DNA from: Prochlorococcus sp. AG-402-P18 | GTDB taxonomy: Bacteria > Cyanobacteriota > Cyanobacteriia > PCC-6307 > Cyanobiaceae | Reading direction: 5' to 3' | Assembly: GCA_003216275.1 (NCBI GenBank) | Contig: QCJC01000002.1 | Span: forward strand, 62,001 to 126,000 | DNA length: 64,000 nucleotides | In this document: positions 1 to 9,856 of the stretch, in pieces | How positions within the stretch are numbered: position 1 is the stretch's first letter | Layout of the letters: each line of letters begins with the position of its first letter | Notes under the pieces: generated by a model | Databases searched by the model: none | What the model saw: only the letters and a program-made list of their open reading frames with translations | What the model was told of the DNA's origin: nothing | Made by a program: the position numbers and the translations under genes

Positions 1-86
1 GTGAATCCTCTTTTCCAGGAATTAATTTCACTTGAGCTGGCTTGCTTAGTGGATTTACTTGATTGATTTCCTTGCTCTAAAGACAT
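1..86 (-). CDS. Partial gene start, probable high-light-inducible protein
   Basis: An open frame on the minus strand begins with ATG at 86 and runs off the window edge, giving about 28 residues: a Ser/Lys/Gln-rich leader followed by NSWKRGF. Cyanobacterial Hli/Scp proteins often have a hydrophilic leader leading into a GFTPQAE-WNGR chlorophyll-binding helix, and the visible end fits the entry to that motif. The motif itself lies outside the window, so the family call is inference. It is downstream of tsaD on the same strand, with a gap of about 30 bases, and may be cotranscribed with it. Confidence 0.45.
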   Translation of the reverse strand, partial: MSLEQGNQSSKSTKQASSSEINSWKRGF

Positions 87-118
87 AATGAAAGAAATTA
101 ACAGCCTAAAAATATTGA

Positions 119-1189
119 TTAGAAAGGAGGGTTGAAATCGTACAGTAAGTCTGATTTTTCTAAAGGCCATCGAGCCGAAACGCCTAATTCCATTGAACTT
201 TGATAATTTTTGGAAGACAATCTCACCAAAGCTGCCGCACCAATCATTGCTGCATTATCAGTGCAAAATTCCATTGGTGCAAGAGCTATGCGGATTGAAT
301 TTTTAGATGCCTTTTCAATCATCATTTTTCTTAATCGCTCATTTGCTGCAACCCCTCCAACCAAGACAATGGAATTCAAGCCTTGATCAAGAGCACAACG
401 AAGGCTCCTTTCAACTAAAACTTCAGCAACTACGTTTTCAAAACTTGCTGCAATATCCTCTGTGGGCAATTTTGTATTTGCTGAATTAAGTTTATCTATC
501 TGACGAAAGACAGCTGTTTTTAAACCACTAAATGAAAAGTCATATGGATAAAAACCACCTTCAGGTTTCGATACCCTCCCTTTTGGAAACAAGAATCTTT
601 TTGGATCTCCACATTTAGCTATTTTCTGTATCGCTGGGCCTCCTGGATAAGAAAGCCCCAATAATCTTGCAACCTTGTCAAAAGCCTCTCCAGCTGCATC
701 ATCATGGCTTCTGCCAAGTCGGTGATATTGATGCTCAATATCTACTTTTATTAATTCGGTATGACCTCCACTTACTAACAAAACCAGAAAAGGTGGTTTG
801 GGATGAGTTTTTGCCAGATAAATTGAGGAAAGATGCCCTTCTAAATGATGAATACCCAAAAATGGGATTTGATGCAAATTAGCAATAGTTCTAGCAGTAA
901 TTGAACCAACAAGAAGAGATCCTGCTAATCCTGGCGTAACTGTGGCAGCGACAGCATCTACATCTTTTATTTGTAATTTTGATTTCAAAAAAGCTTGTTC
1001 AATTAAAAATGGAAGATTCTCCAAATGTCTTCTTGAAGCTATTTCAGGAACAACCCCACCCCATCTAGCATGTTCTTCAATTTGGGAAGCTATTTCATTA
1101 GCTAATAATTCAATTTTTCCATTTTCATTAGAGACCAGAGCCACAGCAGACTCGTCACAACTTGTTTCGAGGGATAAAATTATTGACAT
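119..1189 (-). CDS. tsaD: tRNA N6-adenosine threonylcarbamoyltransferase TsaD
   Basis: TsaD transfers the threonylcarbamoyl group from threonylcarbamoyl-AMP to A37 of tRNAs that read ANN codons, working in the cytoplasm with TsaB and TsaE. The 356-residue product has the normal family length. It opens with the ASKHA nucleotide-binding strand [14 protein letters not shown] and carries the metal-binding HHLEGH motif near residue 110, followed by LVSGGHTEL and a C-terminal GGVAAN loop typical of the Kae1/Gcp/YgjD family. The ATG at 1189 is the only sensible start. It is transcribed divergently from psaF, with about 70 bases between them. Confidence 0.96.
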   Translation of the reverse strand: MSIILSLETSCDESAVALVSNENGKIELLANEIASQIEEHARWGGVVPEIASRRHLENLPFLIEQAFLKSKLQIKDVDAVAATVTPGLAGSLLVGSITARTIANLHQIPFLGIHHLEGHLSSIYLAKTHPKPPFLVLLVSGGHTELIKVDIEHQYHRLGRSHDDAAGEAFDKVARLLGLSYPGGPAIQKIAKCGDPKRFLFPKGRVSKPEGGFYPYDFSFSGLKTAVFRQIDKLNSANTKLPTEDIAASFENVVAEVLVERSLRCALDQGLNSIVLVGGVAANERLRKMMIEKASKNSIRIALAPMEFCTDNAAMIGAAALVRLSSKNYQSSMELGVSARWPLEKSDLLYDFNPPF

Positions 1190-1262
1190 TAATGACTAGT
1201 TATCTACTAAGTTTAATATTGAAATCCTATTAAAACAGGACAACAGGAAGAAATCAGAACTC

Positions 1263-1820
1263 ATGAGTCGTCTTTTATCAATCCTGCTTTCAGCATTCCT
1301 TTTCTTAGGAATTGCTCCAATAGCAAACGCAAGACCAGGTCCAGCACTAAATGCTGATAGAGCACCTACCGATTTTACAGCTTCTGCTCTAGCCACTTGC
1401 TCTGAGAACGCTCGCTTCCAAGAGAGAGCAAGTTCTGCTTCTACTGATCAAGCTATAAAAAGATTTGAAAGATATGGTAAAGCCTTATGTGGAGATGATG
1501 GACTTCCTCATTTAATTATTGGTCCACCTATCGAGCCCTGGGGTGCATGGTTTAACAGAGGTCATGAAGGAGACTTACTAATTCCTGGAGTAATGTTTAT
1601 ATACATTGCTGGGATTATTGGTTGGTCAGGGAGGGAATATGTAAGAGCTGTTAGAGGCAAAAAGAATGCTGCAGAATATGAAATTATTATTGATACAGAT
1701 TTAGCCTGGCAATGTTTAAAGAGAGGAGCTGCATGGCCTCTACAAGCTAATAGAGAAGGTAAAAATGGTGAGCTAAGAGAGAAAGATAATAATGTTTCTC
1801 TTAATGGTCCAAGAGGCTAA
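1263..1820 (+). CDS. psaF: Photosystem I subunit III PsaF
   Basis: PsaF is the lumen-facing photosystem I subunit near the site where plastocyanin or cytochrome c6 docks. The 185-residue product begins with a hydrophobic signal-like segment ending at ANARPGP, then a lumenal domain with two Cys (about residues 46 and 76), the conserved PHLIIGPPIEPWGAWFNRGHEGD segment entering the membrane, and a transmembrane helix near LIPGVMFIYIAGIIGWSGR. psaJ follows 45 bases downstream on the same strand, the usual psaFJ operon of cyanobacteria. The tail after about residue 165 is polar and poorly conserved. Confidence 0.97.
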   Translation: MSRLLSILLSAFLFLGIAPIANARPGPALNADRAPTDFTASALATCSENARFQERASSASTDQAIKRFERYGKALCGDDGLPHLIIGPPIEPWGAWFNRGHEGDLLIPGVMFIYIAGIIGWSGREYVRAVRGKKNAAEYEIIIDTDLAWQCLKRGAAWPLQANREGKNGELREKDNNVSLNGPRG

Positions 1821-1865
1821 TAAATTATTTTATAAACTTTAAAACTCACTTAAATTTTCTCAATC

Positions 1866-2003
1866 ATGTTTCAATTATTTCGTACTAAATGGTTTAGATC
1901 AGCTCCTGTAGTAGCTACAATTTGGATCTTTATTACAGCAAGTATTATTGTTGAATTCAATAGATTTGTACCAGACTTACTTTTCCACCCAATGTCTTTT
2001 TAA
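1866..2003 (+). CDS. psaJ: Photosystem I subunit IX PsaJ (core copy)
   Basis: This 45-codon ORF is too short for the supplied track. It reads [20 protein letters not shown], one membrane span, then [16 protein letters not shown]. That is the standard PsaJ layout: a stromal N-terminus, one helix and a lumenal tail that contacts PsaF. The conserved Glu (residue 30 here) and His (residue 41) correspond to Glu28 and His39 of Thermosynechococcus PsaJ, which coordinate chlorophylls. It sits directly after psaF. A second, diverged psaJ copy lies in the island at 59407-59541. Confidence 0.96.
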   Translation: MFQLFRTKWFRSAPVVATIWIFITASIIVEFNRFVPDLLFHPMSF

Positions 2004-2012
2004 GAAGAGAAA

Positions 2013-2579
2013 TTATTGATTAGATTTTAATCCCATTAAGGCTTCAATCTCATTTAATGCTTTATCTATATCTTTATTAATAACTACAGCATCAAACTCT
2101 TCTTTAGCAATAATTTCTTCATTGGCTATCGCCAAACGATCTCTAATAGATTCTTCTGATTCGGTTCCTCTTCCTCTAATCCGTTTTTCAAGTTCAATTA
2201 AATCGGGTGGTGCCAGAAATATTTGCAATGCATCTGGAAAAGTCTTTCGAATTTGTCTAGCACCCTGTAATTCAATTTCAAGAAGAACATTAATACCTTT
2301 TTCTATTTTTTCTTTAACTATTTTCTTTGGAGTTCCATAGAAATTATTAGAAAATGAAGCCCATTCAAGGAAGCCTTCTTTATCAATTATTGTTTGAAAA
2401 TCTTTCTTTTCTAAAAACAAATAATGCTCTCCTTCAATTTCTCCAGATCTTGGTTTACGAGTAGTAGCAGAAATAGAAAGCCATACATCACTATGATTAT
2501 GAAGGATTTTCCTAACAATTGTCCCTTTGCCCACTCCGCTAGGACCAGTGATAACAGTAAGATTTCCTAGAGATGACAT
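2013..2579 (-). CDS. gmk: Guanylate kinase
   Basis: Guanylate kinase phosphorylates GMP to GDP with ATP, a cytoplasmic step in purine nucleotide and dGTP supply. The 188-residue product has a P-loop GPSGVGKGT at residues 12-20, the GMP-binding segment SATTRKPRSGEIEGEHYLF, and the LLEIELQGARQIRK region, all normal for the family. It is convergent with psaJ, with only nine bases between stop codons, and divergent from the rqcH gene. Confidence 0.96.
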   Translation of the reverse strand: MSSLGNLTVITGPSGVGKGTIVRKILHNHSDVWLSISATTRKPRSGEIEGEHYLFLEKKDFQTIIDKEGFLEWASFSNNFYGTPKKIVKEKIEKGINVLLEIELQGARQIRKTFPDALQIFLAPPDLIELEKRIRGRGTESEESIRDRLAIANEEIIAKEEFDAVVINKDIDKALNEIEALMGLKSNQ

Positions 2580-2647
2580 AACTTAATCCTATTTAATTTA
2601 CCTAACAAAGGTTAATTGCATTATTTATAAAGCTATGAGGATGATAT

Positions 2648-4351
2648 ATGAACAAAGTTCCAATTCAAATAATGGACTTAACAACCCTTAAAGCGGTTGT
2701 ATTTGAACTTAGCCAAGATATAGTTCCAAGTCGATTTGAAAAGGCACAACAAATTGATTCAAATACTATTCAATTAGGTTTTAGAACACTTGAAAATCTT
2801 ATATGGATAGAAATCAGCTGGATGGCTGAGTCTCCCAGAATTGTTCAGATACCTTCTCCAAAAAGATATGGTGAAAAAAGCACCTTAGCAAAACAACTGA
2901 AACATTTGCTTGCTAATTTAGCCTTGGTAGAAATAAAACAAGCAGGGTTCGATCGAGTAATTAGATTTATATTTGCTAAAAGACCTGGGAAAGAAGCTGA
3001 AAAAGAATTAGTAATCGAATTGATGGGTAGACATAGCAATATTTTACTTTTAGACAACACAAGCAAAGTAATTACTCTTGGTAAACAAATAAAAGAAAAT
3101 CAATCAAGATTAAGACCAATAGGGACTGGAGATATCTATACACCTCCTCCACCTCTTAGAGGATTAATACCTAATTCAGCTGAACCCTTCAATTCGTGGA
3201 GAGAAAACATATGCTTAGTTCCATCAACTTTTAAAAACAGTCTTAAGAATACTTATCAAGGAATAAGTCCAACTTTAACATTGCAAATTGCAAGCGAAAA
3301 TTACGATGAAGCAATGAATATAATTAATCAATCGGTTACAAGTATTGAATTAGATACATGGGAAACTATATATAAAAGATGGAAAAATTGGCTATTAGAT
3401 ATTGAGAAAAATAACTATACTATTTCTTTCGAGGGTGCAACAGATTTCATTGTATGGGGAAAAACAAAAACAGAAATTAAAAATAAAAATATAAGCCTTT
3501 GCCTAAGCTCATACTATTCAAATAAAATTTTAGAAAGAAAAATAAACTCTATTTGGGGAAAGTTAAAGAATGATCTCAAAAATTCAAAAAATGATGAGCT
3601 TAGAAAGCTCGAAATTCAAGAATTATTACTAAAAAATATTTCTGAATATCTAACTATGCAAGACAAAGCCAATAGTATTCTGACTTTACCATCTCCAACA
3701 AAGAAACAAATAATTGAGGCTCAAAAACTATTTAAGGAAGCCAAAAGGAAGAAAAGATCTAAGGAATCGATTATAAAAAGAATTGATTTTCATAAAAAAA
3801 GAATATCAGAAATTGAAAATTGTGAGTTGTTTCTTGATTCACTAATATATAAAGATGGTGAGGATAATAATAATAAATTAGATTCAATTAATGAACTTCA
3901 GGAAGAGATAGAACAATATATTTGCATCAAAAAAGTTAATGCTAAATTCAAACTGAATAACAAAAAGGAACAGTCATCAACTATCAAAGAAATCTTAAGT
4001 CCTAATGGTCTAAAGATTCAAATAGGTGGCAATAACAGACAAAACGAATTAATTAGTTTAAAAAAAAGCAAAAAAGGAGATTTTTGGTTTCATGCTCAAG
4101 AAACTCCAGGTAGTCATATTGTACTTAAATCATCCGATGGCCTTGTGGAAGATAAAGATATTCAACTGGCAGCAGATATGGCTTCTTTCTTTAGTCGTGC
4201 TCGAGGCAACAAATTAGTTTCAGTAGTAATGGTTCCCATTGAAAATCTTCAAAGGATATCAGGAGCCTTACCTGGAACTGTTAGGCACAGAGGTGGTAAT
4301 ATCCTTTGGGGCAAAGCTGAGAGAGCTGAGAAATATTTACACCAGAAGTGA
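2648..4351 (+). CDS. rqcH: NFACT-family ribosome quality control protein RqcH (Rqc2 homologue)
   Basis: RqcH-type proteins bind stalled 50S subunits with peptidyl-tRNA and recruit tRNA-Ala to add C-terminal alanine tails that mark nascent chains for degradation. In older annotation they appear as fibronectin-binding proteins. The 567-residue product has the NFACT-N domain (residues 1 to about 180), a helical and coiled-coil middle rich in Lys and Glu (about 290-430), and a C-terminal NFACT-R domain with GDFWFHAQETPGSHIVLKS. The ATG at 2648 gives the full N-terminal domain. The next gene overlaps or abuts its stop codon. Confidence 0.9.
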   Translation: MNKVPIQIMDLTTLKAVVFELSQDIVPSRFEKAQQIDSNTIQLGFRTLENLIWIEISWMAESPRIVQIPSPKRYGEKSTLAKQLKHLLANLALVEIKQAGFDRVIRFIFAKRPGKEAEKELVIELMGRHSNILLLDNTSKVITLGKQIKENQSRLRPIGTGDIYTPPPPLRGLIPNSAEPFNSWRENICLVPSTFKNSLKNTYQGISPTLTLQIASENYDEAMNIINQSVTSIELDTWETIYKRWKNWLLDIEKNNYTISFEGATDFIVWGKTKTEIKNKNISLCLSSYYSNKILERKINSIWGKLKNDLKNSKNDELRKLEIQELLLKNISEYLTMQDKANSILTLPSPTKKQIIEAQKLFKEAKRKKRSKESIIKRIDFHKKRISEIENCELFLDSLIYKDGEDNNNKLDSINELQEEIEQYICIKKVNAKFKLNNKKEQSSTIKEILSPNGLKIQIGGNNRQNELISLKKSKKGDFWFHAQETPGSHIVLKSSDGLVEDKDIQLAADMASFFSRARGNKLVSVVMVPIENLQRISGALPGTVRHRGGNILWGKAERAEKYLHQK

Positions 4352-4392
4352 ACTTCAATGACTTACTATCAACTTCATTAGACCAGTTTAAA

Positions 4393-4644
4393 ATGATTGA
4401 CTTTTTGCTTGGTACTCATGAGTTTCTTGGAAATCACACTTTTCCAGAGTTCTTAATTGGATATTTGTTTGGAGCAGCATTAATCATTGGTGCTCCAACC
4501 GTTTTTCTTTTGTTAGCTTTTACAAGCGCTTTGATGAAAACCAACGGGAAGATGGGCGGTTACAAGGAATATGCTAACTATGGAGAATCTTCACTAAATG
4601 ATTGCCCTCCTTTTATTTTACCTGACCCAACTAAAAATAATTAG
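4393..4644 (+). CDS. Small conserved-looking membrane protein, unknown function
   Basis: The ORF track starts this frame at a GTG (4348) that overlaps the rqcH stop. The internal ATG at 4393 gives an 83-residue protein beginning MIDFLLGTHEF and looks the more natural start. It has one strong hydrophobic span (FLIGYLFGAALIIGAPTVFLLLAF) and a polar C-terminal tail with a Pro-rich end (CPPFILPDPTKNN). I do not recognise a family. The layout of a single span and a conserved-looking tail resembles small thylakoid proteins, but that is only an impression. Confidence 0.6.
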   Translation: MIDFLLGTHEFLGNHTFPEFLIGYLFGAALIIGAPTVFLLLAFTSALMKTNGKMGGYKEYANYGESSLNDCPPFILPDPTKNN

Positions 4645-4872
4645 AGTTAAGAATCTAATTATCAAAATTCATAACTTAATTTATTTAATTCTTCCTAAAC
4701 CTCTGAAATAAATTAGAAGCATACTTAATAAATTCAATTTCCTACTAAGATAAAAGTATTAGTTTAAATTAAACTGGCTAGCACAAATCAAAAAGAAAAT
4801 ATTTTCAAAGCGCCCCCTCCAATCAAGATAAAGGAGTCAGCTGGCTCATCAGAGGTATCTCAAGAACTTGAG

Positions 4873-5592
4873 ATGCCTCTAGTTGAGCATTTAGAAGAGC
4901 TTCGTCAAAGAGTCCTAAAGAGTCTTGTTGCGATTCTTCTATCATCAGGCTTTTGCCTTTTATTTGTAAGAAAACTTGTACAAGCTTTAGAGATACCAGC
5001 AGGAAAAATACATTTTTTACAAGTGGCTCCAGGTGAATTTTTATTTATTTCAATAAAAGTTGCTGGTTATGGAGGACTAACTATTTCTCTACCTTTCATC
5101 CTTTACCAATTTTTAAAGTTTATCCTTCCTGGTCTAACTAAAAAGGAAAAGCTCTTGATAGCCCCATCAGTTGCGGGCTCAGCAATTTTATTTTTCCTGG
5201 GAATTTTATTTGCTTGGAAAGCTTTAATACCTGCCGCCTTAGGTTTTCTCATAAATTATGGAGCGGATGTAGTTGAGCCACTCTGGTCAATAGAAAAATA
5301 CCTAGATTTTGTACTTCTACTTATGCTTTCAACTGGCTTAGCCTTTCAACTACCAATACTTCAGTTAATTTTGGGGTTTTTTGAATTGATTTCATGGAAA
5401 AAGATGCTATCTGCTTGGAGAATCGTAGTAATAAGCTCTGCGATTGCAGGAGCAATAATAACTCCTTCTACTGATCCCATAACAATGCTTCTTCTATCAA
5501 CATCCATAACTTTTTTATTTTTTGTTGGAGTTGGGTTAGTCGCCTTAACAACAAATCTCAAAGAACAAATTCGTCCATCCTTTGATCCATAG
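4873..5592 (+). CDS. tatC: Sec-independent protein translocase subunit TatC
   Basis: TatC is the receptor subunit of the twin-arginine translocase, which moves folded proteins such as the Rieske protein (petC is nearby) across the membrane. The frame shows the diagnostic N-terminal MPLVEHLEELRQRVLKSL and six hydrophobic spans, 239 residues from the ATG at 4873, close to usual length. The frame stays open upstream to a stop at 4765-4767 and encodes a plausible hydrophilic leader, but without ATG, GTG or TTG. ATT at 4768 and CTG at 4774 are the only near-start codons. The 3' end overlaps the convergent DUF3067-like gene by 35 bases. Confidence 0.95.
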   Translation: MPLVEHLEELRQRVLKSLVAILLSSGFCLLFVRKLVQALEIPAGKIHFLQVAPGEFLFISIKVAGYGGLTISLPFILYQFLKFILPGLTKKEKLLIAPSVAGSAILFFLGILFAWKALIPAALGFLINYGADVVEPLWSIEKYLDFVLLLMLSTGLAFQLPILQLILGFFELISWKKMLSAWRIVVISSAIAGAIITPSTDPITMLLLSTSITFLFFVGVGLVALTTNLKEQIRPSFDP

Positions 5593-5920
5593 GCAAAGGT
5601 AAAGTTATTGCTCTTCCAAGTCTTGGCTTCGCCTGAACATTTTCTAACCAATTTCTTACAAACTCAGATTGGCCACCACGGTTAATAATTTCTAAAGTTC
5701 GATTCAAATTTTCTCTAAATGCCTCCTCATCAAGGGGAAAAGATTGTTGTTCAAGAAATCCCCACATCATTTGTAAATATATTCTGTCTCTTTTAATTAA
5801 CAATCTCAAATCATATGTCACACCCCATCGCCTTCTTAAGCACCCCAATACTTCGTCTACTTCCAGTGGGATTGGAGAAGAGAAGCAACCAGATTTTGAA
5901 TCATTAAATTTAAAACTCAT
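5558..5920 (-). CDS. DUF3067-like cyanobacterial protein
   Basis: This 120-residue soluble protein resembles the DUF3067 family found in cyanobacteria and plastids, whose function I do not know. Visible features are the LEVDEVLGCLRRRWGVTYDLRLLIKRDRIYLQMMWGFLEQQSFPL segment and a C-terminal half with QSEFVRNWLENVQAKPRLGRAI. It is encoded opposite tatC and overlaps its 3' end by 35 bases. The family assignment is from memory of the pattern. Confidence 0.75.
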   Translation of the reverse strand: MSFKFNDSKSGCFSSPIPLEVDEVLGCLRRRWGVTYDLRLLIKRDRIYLQMMWGFLEQQSFPLDEEAFRENLNRTLEIINRGGQSEFVRNWLENVQAKPRLGRAITLPLPMDQRMDEFVL

Positions 5921-6003
5921 GTCAAAAGCCAGTCTTGGCAGAGATTAATAACCCTTTTGGTGTCCATTCTGGTCTAATATTATAATTCAGGTGAACATCT
6001 GTA

Positions 6004-6540
6004 ATGACACAAATGACTTCTGCAGATGTGCCCTCAATGGGCAGAAGGCAGTTCATGAACTTGCTTACCTTTGGCACTGTTACTGGAGTTGCTTTAGGTG
6101 CTTTATATCCAGTAGCTCAATACTTCACTCCTTATAGAGCTGGTGGTGGTGGTGGTGGAACAAATGCAAAAGATGAGTTAGGCAATCCAGTAAATGCAAG
6201 CGCATGGCTATCTACTCATCCTGTTGGGGATAGAAGTTTAGTTCAAGGACTTAAAGGAGATCCAACTTATCTGATAGTTGAAGGCGAAGATGCAATTACC
6301 AGTTATGGAATTAACGCGATATGTACTCACCTTGGTTGTGTAGTCCCTTGGAATAGCGGAGCTAATAAGTTCATGTGTCCTTGCCATGGAAGTCAATATG
6401 ACTCAACAGGGAAAGTAGTCAGAGGTCCTGCTCCTTTATCTTTAGCGATAGCACATGTGACAGTGGAAGACGATCAAGTCTTATTGAGTCAGTGGACTGA
6501 GACTGATTTCCGAACAGGTAATGATCCTTGGTGGGGATAA
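6004..6540 (+). CDS. petC: Cytochrome b6f Rieske iron-sulfur protein
   Basis: PetC carries the 2Fe-2S cluster that takes electrons from plastoquinol and passes them to cytochrome f at the lumenal side. The 178-residue product has a twin-Arg-like [17 protein letters not shown]-terminus followed by the single anchor helix, a flexible Gly-rich hinge (AGGGGGGTNA), and the two cluster motifs CTHLGCV and CPCHGSQYD with the expected Cys and His ligands. It is seven bases upstream of petA, the usual petCA operon. Confidence 0.98.
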   Translation: MTQMTSADVPSMGRRQFMNLLTFGTVTGVALGALYPVAQYFTPYRAGGGGGGTNAKDELGNPVNASAWLSTHPVGDRSLVQGLKGDPTYLIVEGEDAITSYGINAICTHLGCVVPWNSGANKFMCPCHGSQYDSTGKVVRGPAPLSLAIAHVTVEDDQVLLSQWTETDFRTGNDPWWG

Positions 6541-6547
6541 TAAATAT

Positions 6548-7516
6548 ATGAACAAAAACAACTTCAATACCCCTATAAAAAAAATGAGTCGATTACTAAA
6601 CCTTTTCCTTTGTTCAGTTGTATTAGGATTTTCAATACTTCTATCCCCTCAGCCTAGTTGGGCATACCCATTTTGGGCTCAACAAAAATTCGAAAATCCT
6701 AGAGAGGCAACTGGAAAAATTGTTTGCGCTAACTGCCACATAGCAAGCATGCCCACCAGAGCTGAAGTGCCTCAGTCAGTTGCAGCAAATAGTGTCTTCA
6801 AAACAGTTGTAGAGATCCCCTACAAAAAGGATCTACAGGAAATTGGAGCGGATGGAAGCAAAGTTCCTTTGCAAGTTGGAGCAGTTGTAATGCTTCCTGA
6901 TGGATTCAAGCTTGCTCCTCAAGATAGATGGACTGATGAAATAAAAGAAGAAACTCAAGGTGTTTACTTTACTCAATACAGTGAGGAGCAAGAAAATATT
7001 ATTTTAGTGGGTCCGTTACCGGGAGATCAAAATAGAGAAATTGTCTTCCCAATACTTTCACCAGATCCTACGAAAGACAAAAATATCAACTTTGGGAAAT
7101 ATGCAATTCACGTAGGGGGTAATAGAGGGAGAGGTCAGGTTTATCCTACTGGTGAAAAGAGTAATAACAATTTATTTACATCAACCAATTCAGGAACAAT
7201 AACTTCAATTGAAACCAAAGAGGATGGATCACAAATCATTAATCTAAATAATGAAAAAGGAGAAAATCTCTCTCAGAATATTCCTGCAGGAACATCCTTA
7301 TTAGTAAAAGAAGGTGACACTATTAAGTCAGGCTCAAATCTAACTGAAGACCCAAATGTGGGAGGGTTTGGTCAACTTGATACTGAAATAGTTTTACAAA
7401 GTAAAGCAAGGGTTATTGGACTAATAGTTTTCTTTATCGGAGTTGGTTTATCACAAATAATGCTTGTACTTAAAAAGAAACAAGTAGAAAAAGTTCAAGC
7501 TGCTGAAGGAATATAA
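6548..7516 (+). CDS. petA: Cytochrome f
   Basis: Cytochrome f accepts electrons from the Rieske protein and reduces plastocyanin or cytochrome c6. I place the start at ATG 6548, because the track's upstream ATG (6521) lies inside petC. The precursor has a signal peptide ending at PSWA, giving a mature N-terminus YPFWAQQKF whose Tyr1 amine is the axial heme ligand. CANCH is the covalent heme site. The large lumenal domain is followed by a C-terminal anchor ([20 protein letters not shown]) and a short basic tail. A total of 322 residues is normal. Confidence 0.98.
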   Translation: MNKNNFNTPIKKMSRLLNLFLCSVVLGFSILLSPQPSWAYPFWAQQKFENPREATGKIVCANCHIASMPTRAEVPQSVAANSVFKTVVEIPYKKDLQEIGADGSKVPLQVGAVVMLPDGFKLAPQDRWTDEIKEETQGVYFTQYSEEQENIILVGPLPGDQNREIVFPILSPDPTKDKNINFGKYAIHVGGNRGRGQVYPTGEKSNNNLFTSTNSGTITSIETKEDGSQIINLNNEKGENLSQNIPAGTSLLVKEGDTIKSGSNLTEDPNVGGFGQLDTEIVLQSKARVIGLIVFFIGVGLSQIMLVLKKKQVEKVQAAEGI

Positions 7517-7529
7517 ATACCACTAATTA

Positions 7530-8441
7530 ATGGAAAATATTTTTATATTGCTTAGATCCCCTGGACCTGAGTTGATTCAGCTTGGGCCTTTTTCATTGCG
7601 ATGGTATGGGTTATTAATAGCTGCATCAGTTTTAATAGGGCTTAATTTATCAGGTCAGTTAGCTAGCACAAAAGGCCTAAAAAAAAGTCTAATAAATGAT
7701 TTACTTCCTATTTTAATTCTTGGATCAATAATTGGTGCAAGGATTTATTATGTAGCATTTGAATGGAGAAACTACACTGGTAAGAATTTCTGGAGTTCTA
7801 TTAATTTTTTGAACTTAAATATACCTATTCCTAGCGCAATAGAGATATGGGGAGGAGGAATTGCAATTCATGGTGCTCTAATTATGGGAGCATTATCAGT
7901 AATATTTTTTTGCCGCTGGCGTAAAGAATCTTTTTGGGATGTTATTGACGTTTTAGTCCCCTCGATTGCATTAGGCCAGGCAATAGGCAGATGGGGGAAT
8001 TTTTTTAACAATGAAGCCTTTGGAATTCCTACAAATTTACCTTGGAAATTATATATACCTTATGAATTCAGGCCAGAAATATTCTCCAATCAGGATTATT
8101 TTCATCCTACCTTTCTTTATGAATCAATATGGAACATTTTTGTTTTTGGTATACTTATTTTTCTTTTTAATAAATCAAATAGAAATGAACTTAAACTTCC
8201 ATCAGGTGCTTTAAGTTGCGTTTATATAATCAGCTACAGTTTAGGAAGAGTTTGGATAGAAGCCTTAAGAATAGATCCTCTTTGCTTGGGAGGAATTCCT
8301 CCTTTTTGTGAGGATGGTATTCGAATAGCACAATTAATTAGTTTGTTTTTAATGAGTGCAGGTTTATTGGGAATCTGGAGAGTTTATATTTCTAAAAAAG
8401 GACTTCCCGACCCTTCATTAACCAATTGGAGAAATCAATGA
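7530..8441 (+). CDS. lgt: Prolipoprotein diacylglyceryl transferase
   Basis: Lgt moves a diacylglyceryl group from phosphatidylglycerol to the lipobox Cys of prolipoproteins in the inner membrane, the first step of lipoprotein maturation. The 303-residue product has about seven hydrophobic spans and the Lgt signature [17 protein letters not shown], plus the N-terminal [14 protein letters not shown]. It starts 13 bases after petA and its stop overlaps the cobM start in an ATGA arrangement, so the two are probably coupled. Candidate substrates in this window include the lipoproteins at 25905, 28807 and 59159. Confidence 0.95.
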   Translation: MENIFILLRSPGPELIQLGPFSLRWYGLLIAASVLIGLNLSGQLASTKGLKKSLINDLLPILILGSIIGARIYYVAFEWRNYTGKNFWSSINFLNLNIPIPSAIEIWGGGIAIHGALIMGALSVIFFCRWRKESFWDVIDVLVPSIALGQAIGRWGNFFNNEAFGIPTNLPWKLYIPYEFRPEIFSNQDYFHPTFLYESIWNIFVFGILIFLFNKSNRNELKLPSGALSCVYIISYSLGRVWIEALRIDPLCLGGIPPFCEDGIRIAQLISLFLMSAGLLGIWRVYISKKGLPDPSLTNWRNQ

Positions 8442-9190
8442 ATCCGATTTCAATTGTCGGAGCAGGACCTGGCGCTTTAGACTTGATGACAATAAGAGCT
8501 CAAAAAAGACTAAAAAGTGCTGATGTTTTAGTTTGGACAGACTCTTTAATTCCCATACAAATAGCAGATATTGTTAAAGATGATTGTGAAAAGATAAAGA
8601 CAAGCTCATTAACACTTGAAGACATACTTTTGATCTTAGTTAAAAAGCATAAGGAAGGTAAAAAGATTGTCCGTCTGCATGATGGTGACCCTTGCCTATA
8701 TGGAGCTATTTCAGAACAAATTTGTAGATTAAATGATGAAGGAATTCAAGTAGAGGTTATCCCTGGGGTAAGTGCCTATCAAGCTACAGCAGCGACTTTA
8801 GGTTTCGAGCTAACAATACCAGATATAACCCAAACAATAATACTCAGCAGAGCAGATGGTAGAACAGGAAAGCCAAAAAAAGAAAATCTTAAAAAACTTG
8901 CAGCTATTCAATCTTCTTTATGTCTTTATTTAAGTGCAAGACATGTAGAAGAAGTTGAATCAATTCTTATGGAATATTATCCTGCAAATACTCCTGTAGC
9001 TATTGCACATAGAGTAACTTGGCCAGATGAGTGGGTAAAAGTTATACCTTTAAGTGAGATGGCAAAAACCTCTAAAGAAAAAAAATTAATCAGAACAACA
9101 TTATATATAATTAGCCCAACATTAAAGATCGAGAAGAATAGATCAAAACTTTATAGTCCAACTCATTCTCATTTATTTAGACCTAATTAA
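8438..9190 (+). CDS. cobM: Precorrin-4 C11-methyltransferase
   Basis: CobM/CbiF methylates precorrin-4 (or cobalt-precorrin-4) at C11 with S-adenosylmethionine during cobalamin synthesis. The protein opens with the tetrapyrrole methylase loop [19 protein letters not shown] and has [16 protein letters not shown] and [16 protein letters not shown], family hallmarks. The true start is most likely ATG 8438, overlapping the lgt stop as ATGA. The track begins four codons upstream inside lgt. Length of about 250 residues is normal. Confidence 0.92.
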   Translation: MNPISIVGAGPGALDLMTIRAQKRLKSADVLVWTDSLIPIQIADIVKDDCEKIKTSSLTLEDILLILVKKHKEGKKIVRLHDGDPCLYGAISEQICRLNDEGIQVEVIPGVSAYQATAATLGFELTIPDITQTIILSRADGRTGKPKKENLKKLAAIQSSLCLYLSARHVEEVESILMEYYPANTPVAIAHRVTWPDEWVKVIPLSEMAKTSKEKKLIRTTLYIISPTLKIEKNRSKLYSPTHSHLFRPN

Positions 9191-9307
9191 AGTCCAATAA
9201 TTACAAAACATTTTTTAAGTATTCATTAGACCGCTATAAGTCATCTTTTAGAGATAAACGACTTTACAAACCCTTTAGAATAAATTCAATAGTCAAAAGG
9301 TTTTTAA

Positions 9308-9827
<520 letters not shown>

Positions 9828-9856
<29 letters not shown>

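Noticed and set aside
307-1199. Plus-strand ORFs inside tsaD (307, 667, 942)
   Set aside because: Shadows of the well-supported minus-strand tsaD; no protein-like motifs.
1196-1396. 66-aa minus-strand ORF at the psaF start
   Set aside because: It lies across the psaF start and signal peptide; antisense shadow.
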